Below, piece by piece: positions 7,719 through 15,220 of a stretch of DNA of 64,000 nucleotides. Under the pieces are notes generated by a model. The model worked only from the letters and a program-made list of their open reading frames with translations. It was not told the origin of the DNA and did no database searches. Within the stretch, counting starts at the first letter, position 1. Each line of letters begins with the position of its first letter. Both the position numbers and the translations under genes were made by a program. Source of the DNA: Lactobacillus sp. (GTDB lineage Bacteria; Bacillota; Bacilli; Lactobacillales; Lactobacillaceae); contig JALCQM010000006.1 of assembly GCA_022651245.1 (NCBI GenBank), positions 1 through 64,000 of the forward strand, written 5' to 3'.

Positions 7719-7866
7719 GTGGCCAGCCACAGATCAGTGCGAGTAACTTCAAGGCGACAATGAGCTGAATCAGCCCGATCGTTAGCCGGTATAGCCGGCC
7801 AACGAGTTTATCCCCTAATTGCACGATCATGACGGTGAGTCCGAGGACCCACACCACTTGGAGCAA
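7645..7866 (-). CDS. Putative type I toxin peptide, module 1
   Basis: A 73 aa peptide: hydrophobic residues 1-46 (VVWVLGLTVMIVQLGDKLVG and IGLIQLIVALKLLALICGW, two membrane segments) followed by a basic tail (PQKKRKLIAAIRKLG...). Such a layout fits pore- or membrane-acting type I toxins. The only usual start is TTG 7866, 11 nt after AGAAAGGAG; two ATT codons lie nearer to the SD at the best distance. A promoter (TTCTTG-17-TACACT, 7978-8006) gives a leader of more than 100 nt, and a hairpin with TTTTT at about 7590-7612 ends the transcript. No database identity is known to me. Confidence 0.65.
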   Translation of the reverse strand: MLQVVWVLGLTVMIVQLGDKLVGRLYRLTIGLIQLIVALKLLALICGWPQKKRKLIAAIRKLGQVFLRLISLH

Positions 7867-8156
7867 AATAATTGGTTCTCCTTTCTTTAGAATAGGTGCT
7901 GCCGAGAAGCCTAAGACTCCATAGGCATCACATCCTTTGGTCGGGAAATACCACCGCGATTAAGCCTGTGCCAGTTCAGTGTAACAGAAGGAGAGCTTAG
8001 CAAGAAGCGCTTTTGATTGGAAATAATATTATTCTTACTGTCATCATTTAATTTGTTCGCGTAAGCATTCAAATTATAGTAGATTTTAAACGCGGGATCG
8101 AGATACCGCTAGCAACAATTTACTGGATTCACTTGTATCACGTTCTGTCGCCATGG

Positions 8157-8302
8157 TAGAATGAGGACAGCAAAAAGCGCCACCGGCCACGGTAGCGCTA
8201 CACCCGCTTAATCGCGGTGGCTTAATTTTTATCGCAAACTGATTAGCCGCATAGAAACTTGCCAGAGTTTACGTAGTGCGGCTATTAGTTTGCGCTTTTT
8301 TT
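8157..8302 (+). ncRNA. Antisense RNA, module 2
   Basis: Promoter TTGTAT (8133-8138), 18 nt, TAGAAT (8157-8162). The predicted RNA runs from about 8169 to 8302 and ends in the conserved GCAAACT/AGTTTGC hairpin plus seven T. Confidence 0.6.
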
Positions 8303-8456
8303 GTGGCCAGCCACAGATCAGTGCGAGTAACTTCAAGGCGACGGCGACAACGAGCTGGATCAGCCCAATCGTTAGCCGGTATAGCCGACCAACGAGTTTA
8401 TCTCCTAATTGCACGATCATGACAGTGAGCCCGAGGACCCACACCACTTGCAACAA
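8229..8456 (-). CDS. Putative type I toxin peptide, module 2
   Basis: A 75 aa peptide, two residues longer than the others because of an extra VA in the second hydrophobic segment (LVVAVALK); it ends LISLR. TTG 8456 matches the start used for the other copies. In this copy alone the frame is open up to an ATG at 8543, giving a 104 aa reading. That upstream part includes the SD and is probably untranslated leader. Promoter TTCTTG-17-TACACT at 8567-8595. Confidence 0.65.
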   Translation of the reverse strand: MLQVVWVLGLTVMIVQLGDKLVGRLYRLTIGLIQLVVAVALKLLALICGWPQKKRKLIAALRKLWQVSMRLISLR

Positions 8457-8746
8457 AATAATCGGTACTCCTTTCTTTAGAATAGGTGTTGCCGAGAAGC
8501 CTAAGACTCCATAAGCATCACATCCCTCAGCGTGGAATACCACCGCGATTAAGCCTGTGCTGGTTTAGTGTAACAGAAGGAGAGCTTAGCAAGAAGCGCT
8601 TTTGATTGGAAATAATATTATTCTTGCTGTTATCATTTAATTTGTTCATGTAAGCATTCAAATTATAGTAGGTTTTAACCGTGGGATCGAGATAACGCTA
8701 GCAACAATTTTACTGGATTCACTTGTATCACGTTCTGTCGCCATGG

Positions 8747-8888
8747 TAGAATGAGGACAGCAAAAACGCCACCGGCCACGGTGGCGCTACACCCGCTTAA
8801 TCGCGGTGGCTTAATTTAATGCAAACTGATTAGCCGCTTAAGAGCTCGGCAAAGTTTACTTAGGGCGGCTATTAGTTTGCGCTTTTTT
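8747..8888 (+). ncRNA. Antisense RNA, module 3
   Basis: Promoter TTGTAT (8723-8728), 18 nt, TAGAAT (8747-8752). Predicted transcript about 8759-8888, ending in the conserved hairpin and six T. The inner part of its stem (AGAGCTCGGCAAAG) differs from the other modules. Confidence 0.6.
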
Positions 8889-9037
8889 CGTGGCCAGCCA
8901 CAGATCAGTGCGAGTAACTTCAAGGCGACAACGAGCTGGATCAGCCCAATCGTTAGCCGGTATAGCCGGCCAACGAGTTTATCTCCTAATTGCACGATCA
9001 TGACAGTGAGTCCAAGGACCCACACCACTTGCAACAA
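8816..9037 (-). CDS. Putative type I toxin peptide, module 3
   Basis: A 73 aa peptide nearly identical to module 1 in the hydrophobic part, differing mostly in the basic tail (ALSKLCRALKRLISLH). The tail is encoded by the DNA that also makes the antisense terminator hairpin, so changes here alter both the peptide and its cognate RNA and could create pairing specificity. Start TTG 9037, SD AGAAAGGAG 11 nt upstream. The 5' fold-back sequence has one change (9122-9136), which breaks one base pair. Confidence 0.65.
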   Translation of the reverse strand: MLQVVWVLGLTVMIVQLGDKLVGRLYRLTIGLIQLVVALKLLALICGWPRKKRKLIAALSKLCRALKRLISLH

Positions 9038-9305
9038 AATAATCGGTACTCCTTTCTTTAGAATAGGTGTTACCGAGAAGTCTAGGACTCCATAAGCATC
9101 ACATCCTTTGGTCGGGAAATACCACCGTGATTAAGCCTGTGCTGGTTCAGTTTAACAGACTAGGTGAGTACAAGGGAGTCCCTTTGATTGGAAATAATAT
9201 TATTCTTACTGTTATTACTTTCTTTATCTTGGCAAAATCTTATCTGGCAAGGGACTTAAAGAGTGGAAAAGCTAGAAAGACTTGTCTTGTTGTTTACGCT
9301 CATGG

Positions 9306-9448
9306 TAAACTAAGGACAGCAAAAAGCACCACCGGCTATGGTGGCGCTACACCCGCTTAATCGCGGTGGCTTAATTTAATGCAAACTGATTAGCCGCAAG
9401 AAAACTTGGGCAAGTTTACACAGTGCGGCTATTAGTTTGCGCTTTTTT
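9306..9448 (+). ncRNA. Antisense RNA, module 4
   Basis: Promoter TTGTCT (9282-9287), 18 nt, TAAACT (9306-9311), different from the TAGAAT of modules 1-3 but at the same place. Transcript about 9318-9448 with the conserved hairpin and six T. Confidence 0.55.
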
Positions 9449-9597
9449 CGTGGCCAGCCACAGATCAGTGCGAGTAACTTCAAGGCGACAATGAGCTGGA
9501 TCAGCCCGATCGTTAGCCGGTATAGCCGGCCAACGAGTTTGTCCCCTAATTGCACGATCATGACAGTGAGTCCGAGGACCCACACCACTTGCAACAA
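9376..9597 (-). CDS. Putative type I toxin peptide, module 4
   Basis: A 73 aa peptide of the same family (tail ALCKLAQVFLRLISLH). Start TTG 9597 with SD AGAAAGGAG. The 15 bp arms at 9355-9369 and 9682-9696 are perfectly complementary, so the mRNA ends can pair. Downstream, GGTGGCGC... folds into a terminator with TTTTT near 9320. Confidence 0.65.
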   Translation of the reverse strand: MLQVVWVLGLTVMIVQLGDKLVGRLYRLTIGLIQLIVALKLLALICGWPRKKRKLIAALCKLAQVFLRLISLH

Positions 9598-9856
9598 AAT
9601 AATTGGTACTCCTTTCTTTAGAATAGGTGTTACCGAGAAGTCTAGGACTCCATAGGCATCACATCCTTTGGTCGGGAAATACCACCGCGATTAAGCCTGT
9701 GCTAGTTTAGTGTAACAGAAGGGGAACCTAACAAGAAGTGCTTTTGATCTGAAATAATATTATTTTTACTGTTATCATTTGATTTATTCGCGTCAACATC
9801 TAAATTTCAGTGTGATCTAGTAACGGATTCACTCGTATCATGATCTGTCGCCGTGG

Positions 9857-9999
9857 TAGAATGAGGACAGCAAAAAACGCCACCCGCTATGGTGGCGCCG
9901 CACCCGCTTAATCGCGGTGGCTTAATTTAATGCAAACTGATTAGCCGCAAGAAAACTTGGGCAAGTTTACACAGTGCGGCTATTAGTTTGCGCTTTTTT
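9857..9999 (+). ncRNA. Orphan antisense RNA, module 5
   Basis: -10 TAGAAT (9857-9862) with a weaker -35 (TCGTAT, 9833-9838). The core and terminator (T-run 9994-9999) are intact and almost identical to module 4, but the peptide gene opposite is truncated. It could still act on module 4 mRNA. Confidence 0.55.
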
Positions 10000-10017
10000 C
10001 GTGGCCAGCCACAGATC
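9927..10017 (-). pseudogene. Truncated peptide gene, module 5
   Basis: Only the C-terminal ~29 codons remain. Homology stops at about 10017, where the sequence turns into unrelated DNA, so both membrane segments and the start region are lost. Confidence 0.65.
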
Positions 10018-10092
10018 AAACTTAGGGTGTTGAACAGCACAACTTCAATTCAAAGCGTTTTCATAGGTTTCGCCATCACTAAGTACGTCATC

Positions 10093-10155
10093 AGCCGCCT
10101 GCTAACTCGTCAAAATTTACAAAGTGCGGCTTTTAGTTTGCACTTTTTCTCTGGT
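10093..10155 (+). terminator. Relic of the module terminator
   Basis: AGCCGC (10093-10098) pairs with GCGGCT (10126-10131), followed by TTAGTTTGCACTTTTT as in the module RNAs. It is a degenerate copy that may still insulate the aldo/keto reductase gene from the array. Confidence 0.5.
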
Positions 10156-10207
10156 CTACCATCGTCCGGTGGTATGCTAGTAGCGAAGCACAAGGAGGAA
10201 TATTTTT

Positions 10208-11185
10208 ATGCAGTATCGAGAATTAGGTAAGACTGGTTTTAAGATTAGTGAAGTCTCTTTAGGCACCTGGCAGCTCGGCGGCAAGTGGGGCGCACCGTTT
10301 GACCAAGAGGTGGCCGATGCCACGTTGGCGGCGGCGTATGCGCAAGGCGTGAACTTCTTTGACACCGCGGATGGCTACCAAGGCGGGGCCAGCGAGCGCA
10401 CGGTAGGGGCCTTCATCAAGACTCATCCAGATGTTCACTACACGACCAAGATCGGCCGCAACGAGCCGCAACTCGACTTGGCGCATTTTCAACCCCAGGC
10501 ATTGGACCGCTATATCGACGCGTCACTCGAAAACATGCAGACTGACGCGCTTGACCTTGTGCTATTACATTGCCCACCGATGGCCGCTTACTATGATCCC
10601 GAGATCTTCTGGCATCTCGATCAACTGAAAAAGGCGGGGAAGATCAAAAACTACGGCGTGTCCGTGGAACGGGTCGAAGAAGGGTTAAAAGCCTTGGATT
10701 ACGGCGTCAGCGCCATCGAAATCATCTTTAATATGTTCCGTTTGCGGCCAGCACGCACCTTTTTTGCGCAAGCGCAGGCCCACAACGTCGGCATTTTGGC
10801 GCGGGTACCGCTCGCCTCTGGCTTGCTGTCCGGTAAATACACGGCTGAAACGCAATTCGCGCCGACGGACCAGCGCAGCAATAACCGGCACGGGGAACTG
10901 TTCGACAAAGGTGAAACGTTCTCTGGTGTCGATTATCTGACCGGGGTCAAGGCCGCCCAGGAACTGAAGCAACGGCTGCACACCGATAACTTAGCCGCGC
11001 TCGCCTTACGTTATATTCTGATGTACGACGCGGTTTCCGCGGTGATCCCTGGTGCCAGCAACCCGAACCAGATCTCACGCAACACCGATGCCGCGACCTT
11101 GCCACCGCTGACCCACGAGCAGATGGGTATCGTCCAAGACGTCTATGATACCTACATCAAAGATCCCGTCGACTACTTGTGGTAA
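10208..11185 (+). CDS. Aldo/keto reductase
   Basis: A 325 aa NAD(P)H-dependent oxidoreductase that reduces aldehydes or ketones. The family features are present: MQYRELGKTGFKISEVSLGTW at the start (cut here for length), the catalytic Asp and Tyr in FDTADGYQGG, Lys in TTKIGRNE, His in LVLLHCPPM, and a C-terminal cofactor segment around AVIPGASNPNQI. Full length for AKR families 11-14. ATG 10208 follows AAGGAGG. It is followed after 3 nt by a small unknown gene, with a terminator after both. Confidence 0.9.
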   Translation: MQYRELGKTGFKISEVSLGTWQLGGKWGAPFDQEVADATLAAAYAQGVNFFDTADGYQGGASERTVGAFIKTHPDVHYTTKIGRNEPQLDLAHFQPQALDRYIDASLENMQTDALDLVLLHCPPMAAYYDPEIFWHLDQLKKAGKIKNYGVSVERVEEGLKALDYGVSAIEIIFNMFRLRPARTFFAQAQAHNVGILARVPLASGLLSGKYTAETQFAPTDQRSNNRHGELFDKGETFSGVDYLTGVKAAQELKQRLHTDNLAALALRYILMYDAVSAVIPGASNPNQISRNTDAATLPPLTHEQMGIVQDVYDTYIKDPVDYLW

Positions 11186-11188
11186 GAG

Positions 11189-11440
11189 ATGAACCGACTG
11201 AAATTCGAGCTGATCTGGCGGCGAGAACACTTACCGATCAACTATTACTACCGGCACGCCTTACAAGCCTACGAGGTCGTGATCGAACAAAAACCGGATC
11301 GCCGGTTCGGCGTCTTCATCACTGACGAACGCGCCGCACTAGAAGGCTGCGAAAGCTTCTTTGAAACCGAACACGAGGCGTTCGCCGCTGCAATTGACAA
11401 GGCGCGGTGGCTGAAAGCCTATCTCAAACAAGATTCATAA
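11189..11440 (+). CDS. Small hypothetical protein (83 aa)
   Basis: Not recognised. It is a soluble, charged 83 aa protein with Tyr-rich (NYYYRHALQAYEVV) and Glu-rich segments and no membrane helix. It starts 3 nt after the reductase stop, so translation is probably coupled and the two are one unit. Confidence 0.55.
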   Translation: MNRLKFELIWRREHLPINYYYRHALQAYEVVIEQKPDRRFGVFITDERAALEGCESFFETEHEAFAAAIDKARWLKAYLKQDS

Positions 11441-11443
11441 TGC

Positions 11444-11482
11444 AAAAGGCCACAACTCCTTTGAAGTGAGTTGTGGCCTTTT
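11444..11482. terminator. Bidirectional terminator
   Basis: A perfect 15 bp inverted repeat (AAAAGGCCACAACTC / GAGTTGTGGCCTTTT) with A- and T-runs between convergent genes. Confidence 0.9.
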
Positions 11483-11499
11483 ACTAGCTTTGCTTGCGA

Positions 11500-13998
11500 T
11501 TACTTCCGAAAATGCGCCAGGTGCGCCTGCAAATATTCAGCGGTGTGGCCGCTTTCGGCCGCCACCTCCGCCGGCGTGCCGCTGGCGACGATTTGCCCGC
11601 CGAAGTCGCCGCCTTCAGGGCCGAGATCCAACACGTAATCGGCATTCGCCACCATATCCAGGTCATGCTCGATCGCCAAGACGGTGCCGCCATTGTCGAT
11701 CAGCCGTTGGAACACTTGCAACAGCACCTGCACGTCGAGGGGGTGTAACCCCACGCTAGGTTCATCGAAGACGAACAAGGTGCCTTTTTGCGTGCGGCCC
11801 ATGTGGCTGGTCAAACGCAAGCGCTGCGCCTCGCCGCCGGACAAGGCTGGGGTGCTTTCGCCGAGGTGCAAGTACCCGAGGCCCATATCGTGCAGCGTCT
11901 GCAAGGTGCTAGCGATCGCCGGCTCGCCTGCAAACACCGTCAAGGCCGCGTCGACAGACAAGTCGAGCAGTTCGGCGATGTTGCGGTCGTGCCAGCGCAA
12001 TTCTAACACCTCTGGCTTGTACCGCTTGCCGCCGCACGTCGGGCACACTTCTTGCATGTCCGGCAGGTACTGGATGTCCAAGCCGATCTGCCCCGTCCCA
12101 CCGCAAGTGGGGCAGGCCCCCTGTTTGACATTATAGGAAAAATGACTCGCGGTATAGCCACGGGCTTGGCTTTCTGGCAACGCGGCAAACAAGGTCCGCA
12201 GGTGGTCGAGAATATCCGTATACGTCGCCACCGTCGAGCGGACGTTTTTACCTACCGGGCTGGCATCAATCGCGACGACGCGACGTAAGCCTCCGCGCAC
12301 TAGATTGGAGACGAAACGCGGAGCCGGGTGCGTTTTCGTCGCGGTCAAGGCAGGGACTAAGGCGTCGAAAACCAAGGTCGACTTGCCCGCCCCTGAGAAC
12401 CCCGACACGACCGAGAAGCGGTTGATCGGAAAGTGGGCAGTGAGGTCATGCAAGTTGAAGCGCTCACCCACTGTCACGCTGAAGACTTTTTTGGTTGCCG
12501 GCAACTCAGGCCGCACGCGCAATTTAGCCTGGCCGGTGAGGAAGGGGCCGATCAGCGAGTGCGCGTCTGCCGCCACTTGCACCGGCGTGCCGAGATTCAG
12601 GAGCCGACCGCCAGCATCCCCGGCGCCGGGACCGATTTCCAGCACGGTATCCGCAGCTTCAATGATCGCAGTATCGTGATCGACAACCACCACGGAATTG
12701 CCTTGATCGACCAAGCCGTGCATCACGTCGATCAACCCTTGCACATTCGCCGGGTGCAAGCCGATACTAGGCTCGTCGAGCACATACAAGACGCCGGTCG
12801 TCTGCGTGCGCAAGGTGCGCGCCAGCTGAATGCGCTGCAGCTCACCCGTCGACAGACTCGCACCAGCCCGAGATAAGGAGAGGTAACTCAAGCCCAGCTC
12901 CAATAGGGGCTGCAAGATCTGCGTCAACTCCCGCAGAATATCTTGAGCCAGTGCCTGCATGTCTTGTGGCAACCAGGCCAACACCTCAGGCAGCCAAGCC
13001 TTGAGCGCCGCCAAGGTCATATCGCTGACGGTGGCAATATCCTTGCCCGCCAGCAATTGCGTCAACAGTTCTGGCTTCAGCCGCGTCCCGTGGCAAGTCG
13101 GGCAGAGACCGAATTCATAGAAGCGGTTGAGCCGCGCGATAGCCCGCTCGTTGGTCGTGGTCGCCATCGAGTCGGTCACCGCGTTGAAGGCATTTTCATA
13201 CACCGCATTGTCCATATGGAAGATCTTGCCGGTTTTGCTGGGGATGTTGATCGCGTACGTCTTCTTCGGCCCGTGCCAAACCAGCTCTTGTTGCGCCGCG
13301 GGCAGGTCTTGGAAGGGAGTGTCGATATCGACACCGGCATACTGGGCGACGATCTGCATAAAATTGCGCCCCGGGAGTCGCCAAGACGCCACCGCACCTT
13401 CGCGAATCGTCTTCGTCGGGTCAGGGATCAGGCGGTCGACGGCCAAAGTCTTCGCTTGCCCAGTCCCATCGCAAGTCGGGCAGGCTCCCGCCGAATTGAA
13501 AGCGAAACTCTCCGCCCCGTACAGCCGCACATCGGCCCCGCATTCAGGACAGGCAAAATGCGCCTTTTCCCCTTGCGTATCCATCAGGTGGGCGATTGCC
13601 AGCGTCGGCGGTAGCTGGTGACCGTTCGGACACCGCGGTGAGCCCAGGCGCGAAAACATCAACCTTACCACGTTGAACGCTTCAGTGGTCGTGCCGACCG
13701 TCGAGCGAATCCCCGGCACAACTGGCCGCTGCCGCAACGCAATCGCACTTGGAATGTGCGCCACTTGATCGACCTGCGCATGGCCGACCTGGCCCAAGCG
13801 CCGGCGGGTATAAGTGGACAGCGCCGACACGTAACGCCGCATGCCTTCAGCATACAGCACCCCCATGGCCAGACTCGACTTACCAGAACCCGACCGGCCG
13901 GTGATCGCCACCAACTGGTGCAAGGGGATATCAACATCGATATGGCGCAAATTATTCACGTGCGCGCCACGCACAGTAATATGAGTAGGAATTGGCAT
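11500..13998 (-). CDS. Class II UvrA-like ABC ATPase
   Basis: An 832 aa UvrA paralogue. Two ABC ATPase modules are visible: Walker A GRSGSGKSS near residues 34-42 and GFSGAGKST near 515, signature segments LSTGELQRIQLA and LSGGEAQRLRL, and Walker B LDEPSIGL and FDEPSVGL. Zinc-binding CxxC pairs occur (CPECGAD, CPTCDGTG, CPTCHGT, CPTCGGTG). It is about 110 residues shorter than housekeeping UvrA (~940 aa), mainly in the region that holds the UvrB-binding domain, as in class II UvrA proteins linked with drug tolerance. So it probably does not act in classical repair. ATG 13998 follows AGGAGC. Confidence 0.85.
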   Translation of the reverse strand: MPIPTHITVRGAHVNNLRHIDVDIPLHQLVAITGRSGSGKSSLAMGVLYAEGMRRYVSALSTYTRRRLGQVGHAQVDQVAHIPSAIALRQRPVVPGIRSTVGTTTEAFNVVRLMFSRLGSPRCPNGHQLPPTLAIAHLMDTQGEKAHFACPECGADVRLYGAESFAFNSAGACPTCDGTGQAKTLAVDRLIPDPTKTIREGAVASWRLPGRNFMQIVAQYAGVDIDTPFQDLPAAQQELVWHGPKKTYAINIPSKTGKIFHMDNAVYENAFNAVTDSMATTTNERAIARLNRFYEFGLCPTCHGTRLKPELLTQLLAGKDIATVSDMTLAALKAWLPEVLAWLPQDMQALAQDILRELTQILQPLLELGLSYLSLSRAGASLSTGELQRIQLARTLRTQTTGVLYVLDEPSIGLHPANVQGLIDVMHGLVDQGNSVVVVDHDTAIIEAADTVLEIGPGAGDAGGRLLNLGTPVQVAADAHSLIGPFLTGQAKLRVRPELPATKKVFSVTVGERFNLHDLTAHFPINRFSVVSGFSGAGKSTLVFDALVPALTATKTHPAPRFVSNLVRGGLRRVVAIDASPVGKNVRSTVATYTDILDHLRTLFAALPESQARGYTASHFSYNVKQGACPTCGGTGQIGLDIQYLPDMQEVCPTCGGKRYKPEVLELRWHDRNIAELLDLSVDAALTVFAGEPAIASTLQTLHDMGLGYLHLGESTPALSGGEAQRLRLTSHMGRTQKGTLFVFDEPSVGLHPLDVQVLLQVFQRLIDNGGTVLAIEHDLDMVANADYVLDLGPEGGDFGGQIVASGTPAEVAAESGHTAEYLQAHLAHFRK

Positions 13999-14035
13999 TC
14001 ACACAACAGCTCCTTTACTTGTACAGTCTAACATA

Positions 14036-14225
14036 CAGAGCGGAACAAGGACGGTTTAGGGATGTGTATAAGGCAGCGTGACGCGTTATGGCATAGCCAT
14101 AGCGTGGCGCGATGACTTATACGCAATCCCGTTGTCCTTGAGGAGCTCGACTAATACAGAGCGCAGTGGCGCGGTTATGGGGGACGGGCTAACAGGGATT
14201 CTTGGAGGGTGACACGCCACCGCCA
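14036..14225 (+). repeat. Hairpin repeat cluster A (one and a half units)
   Basis: Unit A1 (14036-14151) starts CAGAGCGG and ends GAGCTCG. Its arms pair: CAAGGAC/GTCCTTG, GGGAT/ATCCC, GTATAAG/CTTATAC. A second partial unit (14156-14225) starts AGAGCGCAGTGGCGCGG, matches the unit at 63497-63621 and is cut off. It lies between the uvrA-like gene and a LysM gene. Confidence 0.75.
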
Positions 14226-14234
14226 TTTTTCCGC

Positions 14235-14260
14235 AAAAAAAGCCCCGTCCGAAGACGAGG
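14235..14260 (-). terminator. Terminator of LysM-3D gene 1
   Basis: On the - strand CCTCGTC-TTCG-GACGGGG with a UUCG-type loop is followed by seven T. Confidence 0.85.
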
Positions 14261-14275
14261 TAATCAATCGAATAC

Positions 14276-15220
14276 TTATTGAACCACTTCAACGTTGGCA
14301 TACAAGATCCCAGCAGAAGGAATCTGGCTACTTGGCATTGCCACGTCTAATTGCTGTGGGTTGCTTGCCGCGAAGCTACCAGTATCGTTGACTGTCCGGT
14401 ACCAAACGGTCCCGTTAGACAAGGTGATCTTCAGCTTCGTACCTTTAGGGAAAACAGAGAGGTTAGCGGCAACGCCACTGTAACCCATGTTCGAACCTAA
14501 AACAGCTGGGTCATAGAAAGATAACTTGAACTGACCGTAGCTGGTACCACTAGTTGCGGTTGTCGTGCTAGCTTGCGTCGTAGTTGTCGTTGCAGCCGGG
14601 GTGGTTGTCTGCTGCGTTGCAGTGCTTGCAGCTGGCGTGGTCGCCTGTTGCGTCGCAGCACTAGCAGCCGGTGCGGTGGCTTGTTGCGTCGTCGCACTAG
14701 CGGCCGGGGTAGCGGCTTGCTGCGTGGCGGTACTTGTTGCAGGGGCCGTCGTGGTCGTGGCTGGGGCGGTGGTTGCCGGTGTCGTTGCTGCTGCAGTGGT
14801 GCCGGTCAACTTCAGAACGTCCCCAACATAGATGAGGTTTTGGTTAGCAATGTTGTTGTAGCTGACCAAGTTCGCAACCGAGACCTTGGTGCTGGCCGCG
14901 ATGCTGCTCAACGTGTCACCAGACTTGACGGTGTAGGTTGTCGCTGGCGTGGTGGCTGCTGGGGTCGCCGTTGTGGCATTTAACTTCAATTGTTGACCCA
15001 CTAAGATCAAGTGTTGGTTTTTGATGCCATTGGCGTTGACCAAGTTAGCGATCGTGGTTTGGTTAGCTTGGGCGATACCAGATAGGGTGTCGCCTGCTTT
15101 TACGGTATAGACAGACTGAGTGGTCGCCGCGTCTACTTGGTTAGATGTGGCGAGGAATGCGCCTGGAACCAGGGCTAAGGCTGCCGAGAATAACCATACG
15201 AGATGTGCTTTTTTGATAAT
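14276..15220 (-). CDS. Secreted LysM-3D domain cell-wall protein 1
   Basis: A 314 aa exported protein. A signal peptide (IIKKAHLVWLFSAALALV..) is followed by two LysM domains ([14 protein letters not shown] and YTVKSGDTLSSIAA) that bind peptidoglycan, a long Ala/Thr/Gln linker of repeated ATQQAT-PAAS type, and a C-terminal 3D double-psi barrel ([30 protein letters not shown]), typical of lytic transglycosylase-like wall hydrolases. There is no ATG, GTG or TTG in frame before the first LysM; a TGA lies directly upstream. The ATT at 15220, 6 nt after AGGAG, is the likeliest start. The paralogue at 15569 has the same arrangement. Confidence 0.8.
   Translation of the reverse strand: MIKKAHLVWLFSAALALVPGAFLATSNQVDAATTQSVYTVKAGDTLSGIAQANQTTIANLVNANGIKNQHLILVGQQLKLNATTATPAATTPATTYTVKSGDTLSSIAASTKVSVANLVSYNNIANQNLIYVGDVLKLTGTTAAATTPATTAPATTTTAPATSTATQQAATPAASATTQQATAPAASAATQQATTPAASTATQQTTTPAATTTTTQASTTTATSGTSYGQFKLSFYDPAVLGSNMGYSGVAANLSVFPKGTKLKITLSNGTVWYRTVNDTGSFAASNPQQLDVAMPSSQIPSAGILYANVEVVQ

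Larger units (their letters stand above)
7385..10160. repeat. Tandem array of peptide/antisense-RNA modules
   Basis: Four complete modules (peptide stop codons at 7645, 8229, 8816 and 9376, period 584, 587 and 560 bp) are flanked by truncated ones at 7446-7533, 9927-10017 and 10093-10155. Each complete module reads, on the + strand: promoter, short RNA with a Rho-independent terminator; and on the - strand: promoter, long leader, SD, ~73 codon ORF, terminator. The 3' half of the - transcript is fully complementary to the + RNA. A 15 bp sequence (GCTTAATCGCGGTGG) and its inverse flank every ORF. This is the architecture of type I toxin-antitoxin loci with overlapping 3' ends; the assignment is inference. 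Confidence 0.75.

Noticed and set aside
8229-8543. 104 aa version of the module 2 peptide
   Set aside because: The additional N-terminal part covers the SD and leader; the other modules have no ATG there.
7427-10000. Fst/par-type toxin-antitoxin system
   Set aside because: Fst loci have direct repeats in divergent 5' ends that make the two RNAs complementary; here the flanking repeats are inverted and complementarity lies at the 3' end, as in TxpA/RatA.
7385-10160. CRISPR-like array
   Set aside because: The repeats are long (~560 bp), contain genes, and have no short regular repeat/spacer alternation.
12433-13621. Long + strand ORFs opposite the uvrA-like gene
   Set aside because: Antisense frames in GC-rich coding DNA, without SD or recognisable domains.
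14565-14983. Val/Ala-rich and Arg/Cys-rich ORFs opposite the LysM gene
   Set aside because: Shadows of the Ala/Thr/Gln linker repeats of the - strand gene.
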